Of a stretch of DNA of 9,189 nucleotides, positions 1 through 6,808 are shown piece after piece (position 1 is the stretch's first letter; every line of letters begins with the position of its first letter). The stretch covers positions 1 through 9,189 of the forward strand of contig DAHXKW010000150.1 of NCBI GenBank assembly GCA_027366195.1. The letters are read 5' to 3'. A program made the translations under genes and the position numbers. This DNA is from Alphaproteobacteria bacterium (GTDB taxonomy: Bacteria > Pseudomonadota > Alphaproteobacteria > G02398745 > G023898745). Below the pieces are notes generated by a model. That model did not search any database. It had not been told where the DNA came from and saw only the letters and a program-made list of their open reading frames with translations.

Positions 1-854
1 GAAAAGTTATAGATTTGCCCTTCTTTTATTTGGAGTTTCTTTTTAATAATATCCCCAGGTAAATCTTTGCGTTCTATGTCAAAATCAATTTTACCAATTT
101 TGAATTTACAGCCTTCTTCTACATAAAAAATCAAACGATAATTCTGAGATTTTGGATCAACTTGTACGAAAGTATGCTGTACTTTTGCATTAGGATAACC
201 ATGATTGCGAATATATTCCAAAATAGCTCTTGTGTCATACTCTACTCTTTCAAGTAAAAAGAAATGATCTTGGCTAAGAAATTTAAGTAAATTGTACTTT
301 TTTGTATACATGACGCTACGCAAAGCGCTTGCTTTGATATCTTTAAGTCCCTCAAAACGAATTTCTCTAATACGCATTTTAGGTTCTTCATTGATGTTAA
401 AGATGACATTAACGCGGTTATCAGATAGTGGCGTTGTTGAAATGCTGACTTCAACTGGTACAGACATTTGTCTGTATTCATCTTTAATGGCTTGGATAAC
501 TGGTGCTAAGTGCGTATCGTTTTGTGGGAATGGACGTCTTGATTCGATATTGAACTTTTTTGTAATTTTTACAAGCTGTTCATCTTTCATCTTTTTATTG
601 CCTTCAAAAGCAATTTGATTAATGGTGGGATGTTCAACAACTTTAACTATGATGTTGCCATCTTTTTTTTCAAATTCTACGTTTTTAAAAAATCCAGTAC
701 TCACAAGAGATTTATAATTATTTAAATAAACATCTTCATTTTCGAAAGCATCTTGAGATATGCGACTTGTAATAACGTCTTTAGAAATACGCGCATTACC
801 ACGTACGATGATACCTCTGGCTGAAAGCATGCAGAGTAATAAACTGGCCAGCAT
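1..854 (-). CDS. bamA: BamA, outer-membrane protein assembly factor (partial, N-terminal POTRA region)
   Basis: BamA is the central subunit of the BAM machine, which folds and inserts beta-barrel proteins into the outer membrane. The frame is open from an ATG at 854 to the left edge (284 codons, no stop), so only the periplasmic part is present and the C-terminal barrel lies outside. POTRA repeats are visible: POTRA1 at about residues 15-75 (IIVRGNARISKDV, STGFFKNVEF), POTRA2 about 76-157 (PTINQIAFEGNKKMKDEQL), POTRA3 about 158-246 (REIRFEGLKD, VEYDTRAILEYIRNHGYPNA) and the start of POTRA4 from about 250 (FKIGKIDFDIE). The N-terminus before POTRA1 is only about 14 residues (MLASLLLCMLSA), hydrophobic but lacking a basic n-region, so the signal peptide looks short. 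An in-frame TAA sits two codons upstream and no clear ribosome binding site is seen. It lies 71 bases downstream of proA. Family assignment is secure; the exact start is not. Confidence 0.9.
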   Translation of the reverse strand, partial: MLASLLLCMLSARGIIVRGNARISKDVITSRISQDAFENEDVYLNNYKSLVSTGFFKNVEFEKKDGNIIVKVVEHPTINQIAFEGNKKMKDEQLVKITKKFNIESRRPFPQNDTHLAPVIQAIKDEYRQMSVPVEVSISTTPLSDNRVNVIFNINEEPKMRIREIRFEGLKDIKASALRSVMYTKKYNLLKFLSQDHFFLLERVEYDTRAILEYIRNHGYPNAKVQHTFVQVDPKSQNYRLIFYVEEGCKFKIGKIDFDIERKDLPGDIIKKKLQIKEGQIYNF

Positions 855-892
855 AAAAGATTACTAAATAATTAATGCTCAATCTGTGGCTT

Positions 893-921
893 ATTCTGTG
901 TGTTTTTTGGCAGAATGTCAA
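893..921 (-). promoter_or_regulatory. Putative sigma70-type promoter for bamA
   Basis: On the minus strand a perfect -35 hexamer TTGACA (921-916) is followed by a 17-base spacer and CAGAAT (898-893, four of six matches to TATAAT). Transcription would start near 886, about 32 bases before the bamA ATG. The element begins 4 bases after the proA stop codon, so bamA could be transcribed independently of proA. Inferred from sequence only. Confidence 0.4.
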
Positions 922-925
922 AAAA

Positions 926-2146
926 CTACTTACGTATATGGCCAGTGCCGGAAACGATATATTTAGAAGTAGTCAAAGCGTCAAGCCCCATTGGGCCCCG
1001 GGCATGTAGTTTTTGGGTGCTTATACCAATTTCTGCGCCGAACCCAAATTGAGCGCCATCAGTGAAAGCAGTTGATGCGTTCACATACACGACAGCGCTG
1101 TCCACACTATTTTGAAATATTTTGATATTTTCCTGATTATTTGAAATGATAGCATCACTATGTTTTGACCCAAAACGGTTAATGTAATTTATGGCTTCAT
1201 TCAAGTTGTCGACACATTTTACGAGTATTTTATAATCTAAGAATTCATGGCCATCTAAGTCTGGCGTTGCCTTTTCCATCTCTGGATAAAGAGCCTTAAT
1301 ATCCTCATCGCCATAAACTGTCACCCCTTTTTCTTTTAGTAGAGGGAAGAGTTTGCTGAGAATTCTTAAAGATTCTCTATGAATCAATAAACAATCTAGT
1401 GCGTTGCACACGCTGACCCGCCTTGTTTTTGCATTGACTATAACAGATTTTGCAACTTCTTCATCAAATGTTGAATCAATGTATACATGTACAACGCCAG
1501 CGCCTGTTTCAATAACAGGTATAGTTGCATTTTCTCTAACATATTGAATGAGCTGGTGACTGCCGCGCGGTATAATCACATCGATATATTTTCTTGCTTT
1601 TAACAATTCTATTGTCTCAGATCTGTCGATGGCTAGGTAGGTTATCCAGTGGGGATCTATTTGATTCGCATGTAAAACATCTTGCACAATTTTAACAAGC
1701 GCTTGATTTGTATTGTGTGCTTCTTTGCCACCTTTAAGTATACAAGCATTGCCAGATTTAAAGCACAATGCAAAGGCATCAATTGTTACATTAGGACGTG
1801 CTTCGTAAATCATGCATACTACACCTAAAGGTACAGTTATTTTTTTTAATTTAAGTTCTTTTTGTATTTCGTATTGGTATAAGATTTTTCCCAAAGGAGA
1901 TTCTAAATTAAGAACGGTATGTAGCTCGTTAGCGATATTTTGAATCCGATTTTCAGTTAATTCCAACCGGTCATATTTTGGATCTGCTTTGTCCATAATT
2001 ATTAGATCTTTAAAATTGGCTTCCAAAATTTCTTGTACTCGTTTTATAAGAGTTTCTGTTAACTCAGATAAAACTTTCTTTCTTTGTTCGTCAGACAAAC
2101 TCTGAAGGGAAGCATTTTGTGCATTTTCTAAAGTTAAAGTAAGCAA
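926..2146 (-). CDS. proA: Gamma-glutamyl phosphate reductase (proline biosynthesis)
   Basis: ProA reduces gamma-glutamyl phosphate with NADPH to glutamate-5-semialdehyde, the second step from glutamate to proline, in the cytoplasm. The 406-residue protein is close to family length (E. coli 417). Visible family landmarks are GVVCMIYEARPNVTIDAF (108-125), the cofactor-side ILKGGKEA (136-143), IPRGSHQLI (192-200), ETGAGVVHVYID (213-224), the catalytic cysteine Cys247 in RRVSVCNALD, and the C-terminal GISTQKLHARGPMGLDALTT. It is an aldehyde-dehydrogenase-fold enzyme and looks intact. The start is TTG at 2146: an AGGA ribosome binding site lies 5 bases upstream, an in-frame TAA occurs 8 codons upstream, and the first internal Met is at residue 51. 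No proB (glutamate 5-kinase) or proC is in the window, so the partner genes must lie elsewhere. It is divergent from the transporter gene and followed by bamA. Confidence 0.97.
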   Translation of the reverse strand: MLTLTLENAQNASLQSLSDEQRKKVLSELTETLIKRVQEILEANFKDLIIMDKADPKYDRLELTENRIQNIANELHTVLNLESPLGKILYQYEIQKELKLKKITVPLGVVCMIYEARPNVTIDAFALCFKSGNACILKGGKEAHNTNQALVKIVQDVLHANQIDPHWITYLAIDRSETIELLKARKYIDVIIPRGSHQLIQYVRENATIPVIETGAGVVHVYIDSTFDEEVAKSVIVNAKTRRVSVCNALDCLLIHRESLRILSKLFPLLKEKGVTVYGDEDIKALYPEMEKATPDLDGHEFLDYKILVKCVDNLNEAINYINRFGSKHSDAIISNNQENIKIFQNSVDSAVVYVNASTAFTDGAQFGFGAEIGISTQKLHARGPMGLDALTTSKYIVSGTGHIRK

Positions 2147-2151
2147 AGTTG

Positions 2152-2155
2152 TCCT
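2152..2155 (-). promoter_or_regulatory. Ribosome binding site deciding the proA TTG start
   Basis: The minus strand reads AGGA five bases before the TTG at 2146. Because no ATG or GTG is available in frame between the upstream TAA and residue 51, this site is the main support for TTG as the proA start codon. Confidence 0.6.
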
Positions 2156-2169
2156 GATATTTTTCTTTT

Positions 2170-2198
2170 AGTGTAGCGACCTATTTTTGGCAGAACAA
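2170..2198 (-). promoter_or_regulatory. Putative proA promoter (left arm of a divergent pair)
   Basis: On the minus strand TTGTTC (2198-2193) is separated by 17 bases from TACACT (2175-2170). Transcription would start near 2163, about 17 bases before the proA TTG. An alternative perfect TATAAT exists on the same strand at 2203-2198 but has no recognisable -35 partner. Prediction by eye only. Confidence 0.35.
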
Positions 2199-2216
2199 TT
2201 ATAAATCGTCTACACT
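2187..2216 (+). promoter_or_regulatory. Putative promoter for the transporter-ketosynthase-holC cluster
   Basis: TTGGCA (2187-2192, five of six matches to the consensus -35) is followed by an 18-base spacer and TACACT (2211-2216, four of six matches to TATAAT). Transcription would start near 2223, about 23 bases before the GTG start at 2246. The -35 element directly abuts that of the opposing proA promoter. Confidence 0.4.
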
Positions 2217-2245
2217 GTGGACATGTTTATTGGTTTTGATTATAT

Positions 2246-3646
2246 GTGTTACCTATTAAATTTATTATCCCAGTTGCAATAGGGGGGGTGTTATATTTCT
2301 TTCCTATTCCTACAGGACTTGAACCAAAAGCGTGGCATTTATTTTCTATTTTTGTTGGCACTGTATTGGGGTTAATTCTCAGACCTTACCCAATGTCCGT
2401 TATAGCATTACTTGGGTTGGTGGTATCAATACTGACTAACACATTAGATCTAACTAAAGAAGCGCTGGTAGGATTTCAGACACCTACTATCTGGCTTGTA
2501 GTAAATGTATTCTTTTTAGCGCGAGGATTTATTAAGTCGCATTTAGGTAGTCGCATTGCCTACTACTTTATACGTAAATTTGGTCGCAATACTTTAGGGC
2601 TTGGGTATGCTCTAGGTCTTTCGGAGTTTTTTACAGCACCCTTTATTCCCAGTTCTACAGCAAGAAGTGGGGGGGTAATGCTACCTATTGTTCAATCTAT
2701 TTGTCACGCTTTTCATAGTAAGCCAGAACTGCACACACAAAAAAAATTGGGAACCTATCTCATTCAGTGTGCATTTCATGCCAATATTATTTCTTCAGCT
2801 ACATTTTTAACGGGAATGGTTAGCAATCCCCTATGCCAGTCGCTGGCTAAAGCAGAGGGTGTTGTCTTCACATGGATGAACTGGTTTGTGGTTGCCATAA
2901 TTCCTGGGGTAATTAGTATTTTAAGTATACCCTTTATTATTTTTAAACTGTCTCCACCTGAACTTAGAGCATCACAAGAAGCGCCATTATGGGCTAAAAA
3001 TCAAATTGAAAAATTAGGCCCCCTAAGTATAGATGAAAAAAAGATGATCATAATTTTTATTATGACATTATGCTTGTGGATTATAGGTGAAAAGGTTCAT
3101 ATCAACGCTACGGCAACGGCCTTGTTGGGTTTTTGTCTCGCCATGTTTTCAGGTGTGGTAACTTTAGATGATGCTCTTAAGGAAAAAGATGCGTGGAATA
3201 CATTGCTATGGCTTGGGATTTTGATTACTTTGAGTAAGTATTTGCAAGTGTTTGGGTTCGTGGGTTATGTCACTAATCATTTGGCTAACTTGCTTAGTGG
3301 TTTTTCAGTCATGCAGGCTTTTTATACTTTAATGATTAGCTATTTTTTCCTGGGATATATGTTCGCAGGAAACTCTGCGCATGTAAGTGCCTTGTATATT
3401 GCATTCTTAAGCCTCCTTATCAGTATTGGTGCACCCCCTGTTCTGTCAGCTTTGGTTTTAGCTTTTATGAGCAGTTTATATTCATCTCTAACACATTATG
3501 GTTCCACAGCGGGTGGCGTATATTTTGCAACAAATTTTGTAGACATACGAACATGGTGGATTGTGGGTTTTATAGTAGGGGTTACAAATCTTGTGATTTG
3601 GATTGGGCTAGGTAGCGTCTGGTGGAAGTATTTAGGATTCCTCTAA
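2246..3646 (+). CDS. DASS-family anion transporter (2-oxoglutarate/malate translocator type)
   Basis: This inner-membrane carrier of the divalent anion:symporter (DASS) family moves C4/C5 dicarboxylates such as malate, succinate or 2-oxoglutarate. The 466-residue protein is strongly hydrophobic throughout, with many predicted membrane segments. Landmarks are GLEPKAWHLFSIFVGTVLGLIL (24-45), PTIWLVVNVFFLARGFIK (80-97), a first substrate/cation motif PSSTARSGG (135-143; most relatives read SNT), the NATATALLG segment (287-295) and a second motif SLTHYGST (414-421) near the C-terminus, which ends in VWWKYLGFL. This arrangement is that of the plastid DiT1 and bacterial homologues rather than CitT. 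The start is GTG at 2246: an in-frame TGA lies only three codons upstream and no better start exists, though no ribosome binding site is obvious. It is the first gene of a plus-strand cluster. In an intracellular organism it could import host dicarboxylates, which is inference. Substrate and coupling ion cannot be read from sequence. Confidence 0.92.
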   Translation: MLPIKFIIPVAIGGVLYFFPIPTGLEPKAWHLFSIFVGTVLGLILRPYPMSVIALLGLVVSILTNTLDLTKEALVGFQTPTIWLVVNVFFLARGFIKSHLGSRIAYYFIRKFGRNTLGLGYALGLSEFFTAPFIPSSTARSGGVMLPIVQSICHAFHSKPELHTQKKLGTYLIQCAFHANIISSATFLTGMVSNPLCQSLAKAEGVVFTWMNWFVVAIIPGVISILSIPFIIFKLSPPELRASQEAPLWAKNQIEKLGPLSIDEKKMIIIFIMTLCLWIIGEKVHINATATALLGFCLAMFSGVVTLDDALKEKDAWNTLLWLGILITLSKYLQVFGFVGYVTNHLANLLSGFSVMQAFYTLMISYFFLGYMFAGNSAHVSALYIAFLSLLISIGAPPVLSALVLAFMSSLYSSLTHYGSTAGGVYFATNFVDIRTWWIVGFIVGVTNLVIWIGLGSVWWKYLGFL

Positions 3647-3649
3647 TCA

Positions 3650-3712
3650 ATGACAAAACCCAATAAATATGGTATCAATAAGCGAGGACTGCTAATCTGG
3701 ATAATTCGATGA
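3650..3712 (+). CDS. Possible 20-codon leader ORF coupling the transporter and ketosynthase genes
   Basis: An ATG three bases after the transporter stop opens a 20-codon frame (MTKPNKYGINKRGLLIWIIR) whose TGA overlaps the ketosynthase ATG as ATGA (3709-3712). It is basic with a hydrophobic tail and matches no family I recognise. Ribosomes ending here could re-initiate on the ketosynthase, whose own ribosome binding site is weak. No good ribosome binding site precedes the small ORF, so it may equally be chance. Confidence 0.25.
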   Translation: MTKPNKYGINKRGLLIWIIR

Positions 3713-5736
3713 ACAATGCACCAATAGCAATTACTGCCGCGGCAACTTTGATGCCGGGGTCTCTAACATTTCGAGATTTCTGGAGACATATTGCGCAAAA
3801 GTGTGATTTTATAACTGATGTTTCTGAAAAGTATTGGAGTATTAAAGATTATTTTGATTCAGATCCAAAAGCACGAGATAAAACATACTGCTATCGAGGT
3901 GGGTTTTTAGGTGAAATTGATTTTCCAGCCGTTGAGTTTGGAATTCCGCCTAAAATGTTGAGTGAAATTGATACGTCCCAGTTACTTAGTTTAATTGTTG
4001 CAAAGCATCTCTTGGAACAAGCTCAAAAACATTCTGAAACCTCTATGGATGATATTAGCGTTATCTTAGGTGCAACAGGTGGAACTAAGTTATTTTGTGA
4101 ATCAGCTTGTCGTTTAGAATACCCAAAAATTGCTAAGGCTATGCGGAAAGTGGGTATCGACGATACAAAGATACAAGAAGTTGTTGATTTATATGCGGCT
4201 CAATTTTGTGATTGGACAGAAAGCACTTTTCCAGGATTGCTAATTAATGTCATAACAGGTCGTATAACAAACAGATTAAATCTAGGTGGAGAAAACTGTG
4301 CAATTGATGCCGCGTGTGCCAGTGCTTTAGCGGCAATTAGCTATGGTATAGAAAAGTTACGTGTTGGTAGTACAAGGATGGTTATTTCTGGTGGTGTTGA
4401 CACATCAAACGCTATTCCCATGTTCATGTGTTTTAGCAAGACGCCAGCTTTGTCCCCAACTATGGATATCCGACCATTTTCAAAGGATGCCGATGGTACT
4501 TTATTGGGGGAAGGTATCGCGATGATTGCTATGAAAAGGCTTGAAGACGCTGAAAGAGATGGCGACACAATTCTTGGTGTAATTAGAGGTATTGGTAGAT
4601 CATCCGATGGACGCGCTAAAAGTATTTATGCGCCTTCTCCGGAGGGGCAAATTAAAGCGTTAGATCGCTGTTATAAGGATGCTGGTTATGCTCCTGAGTC
4701 GATCGAACTGGTTGAAGGCCATGCTACGGGGACGAAGGCGGGTGATAAATCCGAGTATGAAACTATGTGTCAGGTTTTCAAATCCGATAAAAGTAAAAAC
4801 TATTGTGGTCTTGGTTCCGTTAAGTCTCAGTACGGTCATACAAAAGGAGCGGCAGGTGCTGTTGGGTTAGTAAAAGTGTTGGGTAGTTTGGTAAACCGTG
4901 TTTTATTGCCTACGATTAAAGCAGAAAACCCTTTAGATGTTGACGATACAGCTTTCTTTATTAATACAGAATGTCGTCCTTGGTTTAAAAAAGACCAACA
5001 TCCAAGACGTGCGGGCGTAAGTGCGTTTGGGTTTGGTGGTACAAATTATCATCTGACAATCGAGGAATATACGGGGGAAAATAGAGCTAAAAAGGTTATC
5101 CCTTTCACACTTATCCCTTTGTCTGGCGATGTGACGACTGAGCGTCAAAAAATAGAAGAAGCACAGAAGAATGGTTATATTATTTCTGAGACGCATGACT
5201 TATTAATGGCTGAATATATTGGTAAATTTGATGGACGCTCGGGCCATAAGGCATTCTTATGTGGTGACAAGGCTAATGATTCTGCGTTGCATTGGGTCCA
5301 TGAAGGTATGGAATCTGTTTTAAGACTTCCAAAACAATTTAATGTGTTCGCAGGGGCGCAGATTACCTGTGCTTTTGATTGCGCCAGAGAATACTGGGAA
5401 GGTATCCCTGAAGATAAAAGAATGTCGGTCTATCCCGTATTACCGCCCCAAGGAATACTAGATGAGTCATACAATATATATTTTCAGGATTTTTTAAAAA
5501 CTATATTTAAAGATTTTGGAATCAACGTAACATTTTCAGATGTAGGCCATGAAGTACCTGCAAACTTATCCTTAGAATGGTTTTTGAAAACATTAGCTGG
5601 CATGGCTATTTCTAGCTCCTCAGCATCGTTCAAACCATTACTGGACGAATTTGATTTATCTTACACCTGCGTACAAAAACCAAAATTCTCTGTGCCGCTA
5701 TCTGGTTATAACTATGGTAGGCCAACGCTGGAATAA
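3709..5736 (+). CDS. Solo beta-ketoacyl synthase of the PfaA (PUFA synthase/type I PKS) type
   Basis: The protein should catalyse decarboxylative Claisen condensation of an acyl-thioester with malonyl-ACP. Residues 5-455 form a complete ketosynthase domain of the multidomain polyunsaturated fatty acid/polyketide type, not FabF/FabB. It has the PfaA-like DKTYCYRGGFL (57-67), FGIPPKML and DTSQLL (77-93), active-site Cys203 in DAACASALAA, His338 in VEGHATGTKAGD, His377 in KSQYGHTKG, and the GFGGTN loop (441-446). The catalytic Cys-His-His set is intact. Residues about 456-675 form a C-terminal extension that I do not recognise; it starts like the KS-AT linker of PKSs and ends in KFSVPLSGYNYGRP, but shows no acyltransferase GHSxG motif and no carrier-protein DSL serine. 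With 675 residues it is far shorter than PfaA. The start at 3709 fits the family because PIAI follows at once; only a weak TGGA precedes it. holC begins 5 bases downstream. The product made is unknown; it may be an orphan remnant or a stand-alone enzyme with partners elsewhere. Confidence 0.85.
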   Translation: MNNAPIAITAAATLMPGSLTFRDFWRHIAQKCDFITDVSEKYWSIKDYFDSDPKARDKTYCYRGGFLGEIDFPAVEFGIPPKMLSEIDTSQLLSLIVAKHLLEQAQKHSETSMDDISVILGATGGTKLFCESACRLEYPKIAKAMRKVGIDDTKIQEVVDLYAAQFCDWTESTFPGLLINVITGRITNRLNLGGENCAIDAACASALAAISYGIEKLRVGSTRMVISGGVDTSNAIPMFMCFSKTPALSPTMDIRPFSKDADGTLLGEGIAMIAMKRLEDAERDGDTILGVIRGIGRSSDGRAKSIYAPSPEGQIKALDRCYKDAGYAPESIELVEGHATGTKAGDKSEYETMCQVFKSDKSKNYCGLGSVKSQYGHTKGAAGAVGLVKVLGSLVNRVLLPTIKAENPLDVDDTAFFINTECRPWFKKDQHPRRAGVSAFGFGGTNYHLTIEEYTGENRAKKVIPFTLIPLSGDVTTERQKIEEAQKNGYIISETHDLLMAEYIGKFDGRSGHKAFLCGDKANDSALHWVHEGMESVLRLPKQFNVFAGAQITCAFDCAREYWEGIPEDKRMSVYPVLPPQGILDESYNIYFQDFLKTIFKDFGINVTFSDVGHEVPANLSLEWFLKTLAGMAISSSSASFKPLLDEFDLSYTCVQKPKFSVPLSGYNYGRPTLE

Positions 5737-5741
5737 GAGAA

Positions 5742-6152
5742 ATGGACATTAAGCTTTATCAAACCACAGATACGATCAAGGCGCTTTGTCTGCTTGTTGA
5801 AAAAATATATGTTCAAGGGAAGAGGGTACAAATTGTTTGTGCAGATGAGTTAACTATGTCTAACTTAGATCAAGCTCTTTGGCAATTCAAGCAACTTTCT
5901 TTTATTCCCCATATGACAGATTATGATCATGTGAATCCTCAGGATGAGACAATATTTATTACCTTGAATAACAAAGAAAACTTAAACCAGGCTGATGTGA
6001 TTATTAACTACAATATGGTTTCAGAAACTAGAAATTGCGAAAGTCTAGTTGGTATATGCAATGCGGAAACAAGTGTAATTTTTTTAAAACACTACACCCC
6101 AAGCCAGCATTTTATTCAAAACTCTCAGGGGCAATGGTTGGCGACTGCTTAG
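5742..6152 (+). CDS. holC: DNA polymerase III chi subunit (HolC)
   Basis: HolC (chi) pairs with psi in the clamp-loader complex and links the replicative DNA polymerase III to single-strand binding protein. The 136-residue protein matches the family (E. coli 147) in length and pattern: an early beta strand (DIKLYQTT), LCLLVEKIYVQGKRVQIVC (14-33), the DELTMSNLDQALWQF segment (35-49), SFIPH (53-57) and the late ADVIINYN strand. Conservation in this family is low, so the call rests on the GKRV...LDxxLW...SFxPH pattern. It starts 5 bases after the ketosynthase stop, so translation is probably coupled. In many alphaproteobacteria holC follows the leucyl aminopeptidase gene pepA (recollection of general gene order), so a ketosynthase upstream is unusual. 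Its last four bases overlap the stop codon of convergent rlmB. Confidence 0.85.
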   Translation: MDIKLYQTTDTIKALCLLVEKIYVQGKRVQIVCADELTMSNLDQALWQFKQLSFIPHMTDYDHVNPQDETIFITLNNKENLNQADVIINYNMVSETRNCESLVGICNAETSVIFLKHYTPSQHFIQNSQGQWLATA

Positions 6153-6808
6153 TGTGTGAATACCTCGTACATTGCCACGCTAGCGGCATGAGAAGCATTT
6201 AAAACACAAAATTTATCACTGCTAGGAATATGCAAAAGGGTATCACATTGTTTTTGGGTTAATGCACGTAATCCATAGCCTTCGCTTCCTAAAACAAGAG
6301 CTGTTTTGGGTGTGAAAGAACATTGCCTAATACTTTGCTTTCCTTTTTCATCTAAGCCGTAAATCCAAAACTCTTGTTCTTTTAAAGAGTCTATAGCTCT
6401 GGAAATATTTGTCACACCAACAAAGCGAATAAATTCAACACCGCCACTAGCGATTCTGGCGACCACTGGTGAATTAATAAGTTGTTCATAGTCGCGTAGA
6501 ATAATGTCTTGGAATCCAAATGTAGCAGCCGATCTAACAATTGCTCCTAGATTTTGAGGATCTGTAATTTGGTCCAAAATCAGAACATGCCGTCCCACTG
6601 TTTCTATGTGTCCCATAGGCAAGGGGTCTACTTCTGCTGCAATACCTTGATGATTCACTTGGCCAACTAATTTATCAAGATATTTTGATTCAACCTGCCG
6701 CGCTTGCTTAATTGAAAAATCTTGAGGTTTTGTGATTAAAATCTGTTTGATGCGCCTTGCTGGATTATTTAATGCGGCCTTAACAGTATGATAGCCGTAT
6801 AAATACAT
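6149..6808 (-). CDS. rlmB: 23S rRNA (guanosine-2'-O-)-methyltransferase, SpoU/TrmH family
   Basis: RlmB transfers a methyl group from S-adenosylmethionine to the 2'-OH of a conserved guanosine (Gm2251 in E. coli numbering) in 23S rRNA. The N-terminal substrate-binding domain is present (LYGYHTVKAALNNPARRI, 3-20; HQGIAAEVDPLP, 53-64), followed by the SPOUT knot domain. Its three motifs are all there: motif 1 ILDQITDPQNLGAIVRSAATFG with Asn86 and Arg92, motif 2 LVLGSEGYGLR with Glu176, and motif 3 VLNASHAASVAMYE with Asn204. At 219 residues it is at the short end for the family (E. coli 243) but nothing essential looks missing. The substrate-binding domain favours RlmB over TrmH, which modifies tRNA. 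It lies 69 bases downstream of uvrA on the same strand, with no convincing terminator between them, so cotranscription is possible. The ATG at 6808 has no strong ribosome binding site. Confidence 0.92.
   Translation of the reverse strand: MYLYGYHTVKAALNNPARRIKQILITKPQDFSIKQARQVESKYLDKLVGQVNHQGIAAEVDPLPMGHIETVGRHVLILDQITDPQNLGAIVRSAATFGFQDIILRDYEQLINSPVVARIASGGVEFIRFVGVTNISRAIDSLKEQEFWIYGLDEKGKQSIRQCSFTPKTALVLGSEGYGLRALTQKQCDTLLHIPSSDKFCVLNASHAASVAMYEVFTH

Larger units (their letters stand above)
2170..2216. repeat. Imperfect inverted repeat spanning the proA/transporter divergent promoter region
   Basis: The left arm AGTGTAGCGA (2170-2179) pairs with the right arm TCGTCTACACT (2206-2216), giving ten base pairs with one bulged base across a 26-base centre. 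The outer part of each arm coincides with the proposed -10 hexamer TACACT of the two outward-facing promoters. It could be an operator for one regulator controlling both directions, or simply the symmetry of two similar promoters. Confidence 0.45.

Noticed and set aside
292..618. 108-codon plus-strand open frame
   Set aside because: It is antisense to the POTRA-coding part of bamA, whose minus-strand frame is continuous and clearly homologous; the plus frame shows no recognisable domain.
2198..2203. Perfect TATAAT on the minus strand upstream of proA
   Set aside because: No acceptable -35 sequence at 15-18 bases upstream; kept only as an alternative to the TTGTTC/TACACT pair.
4341..5196. Short open frames opposite or out of frame within the ketosynthase gene
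   Set aside because: All lie inside the strongly conserved KS domain or its extension and show no motifs or ribosome binding sites of their own.
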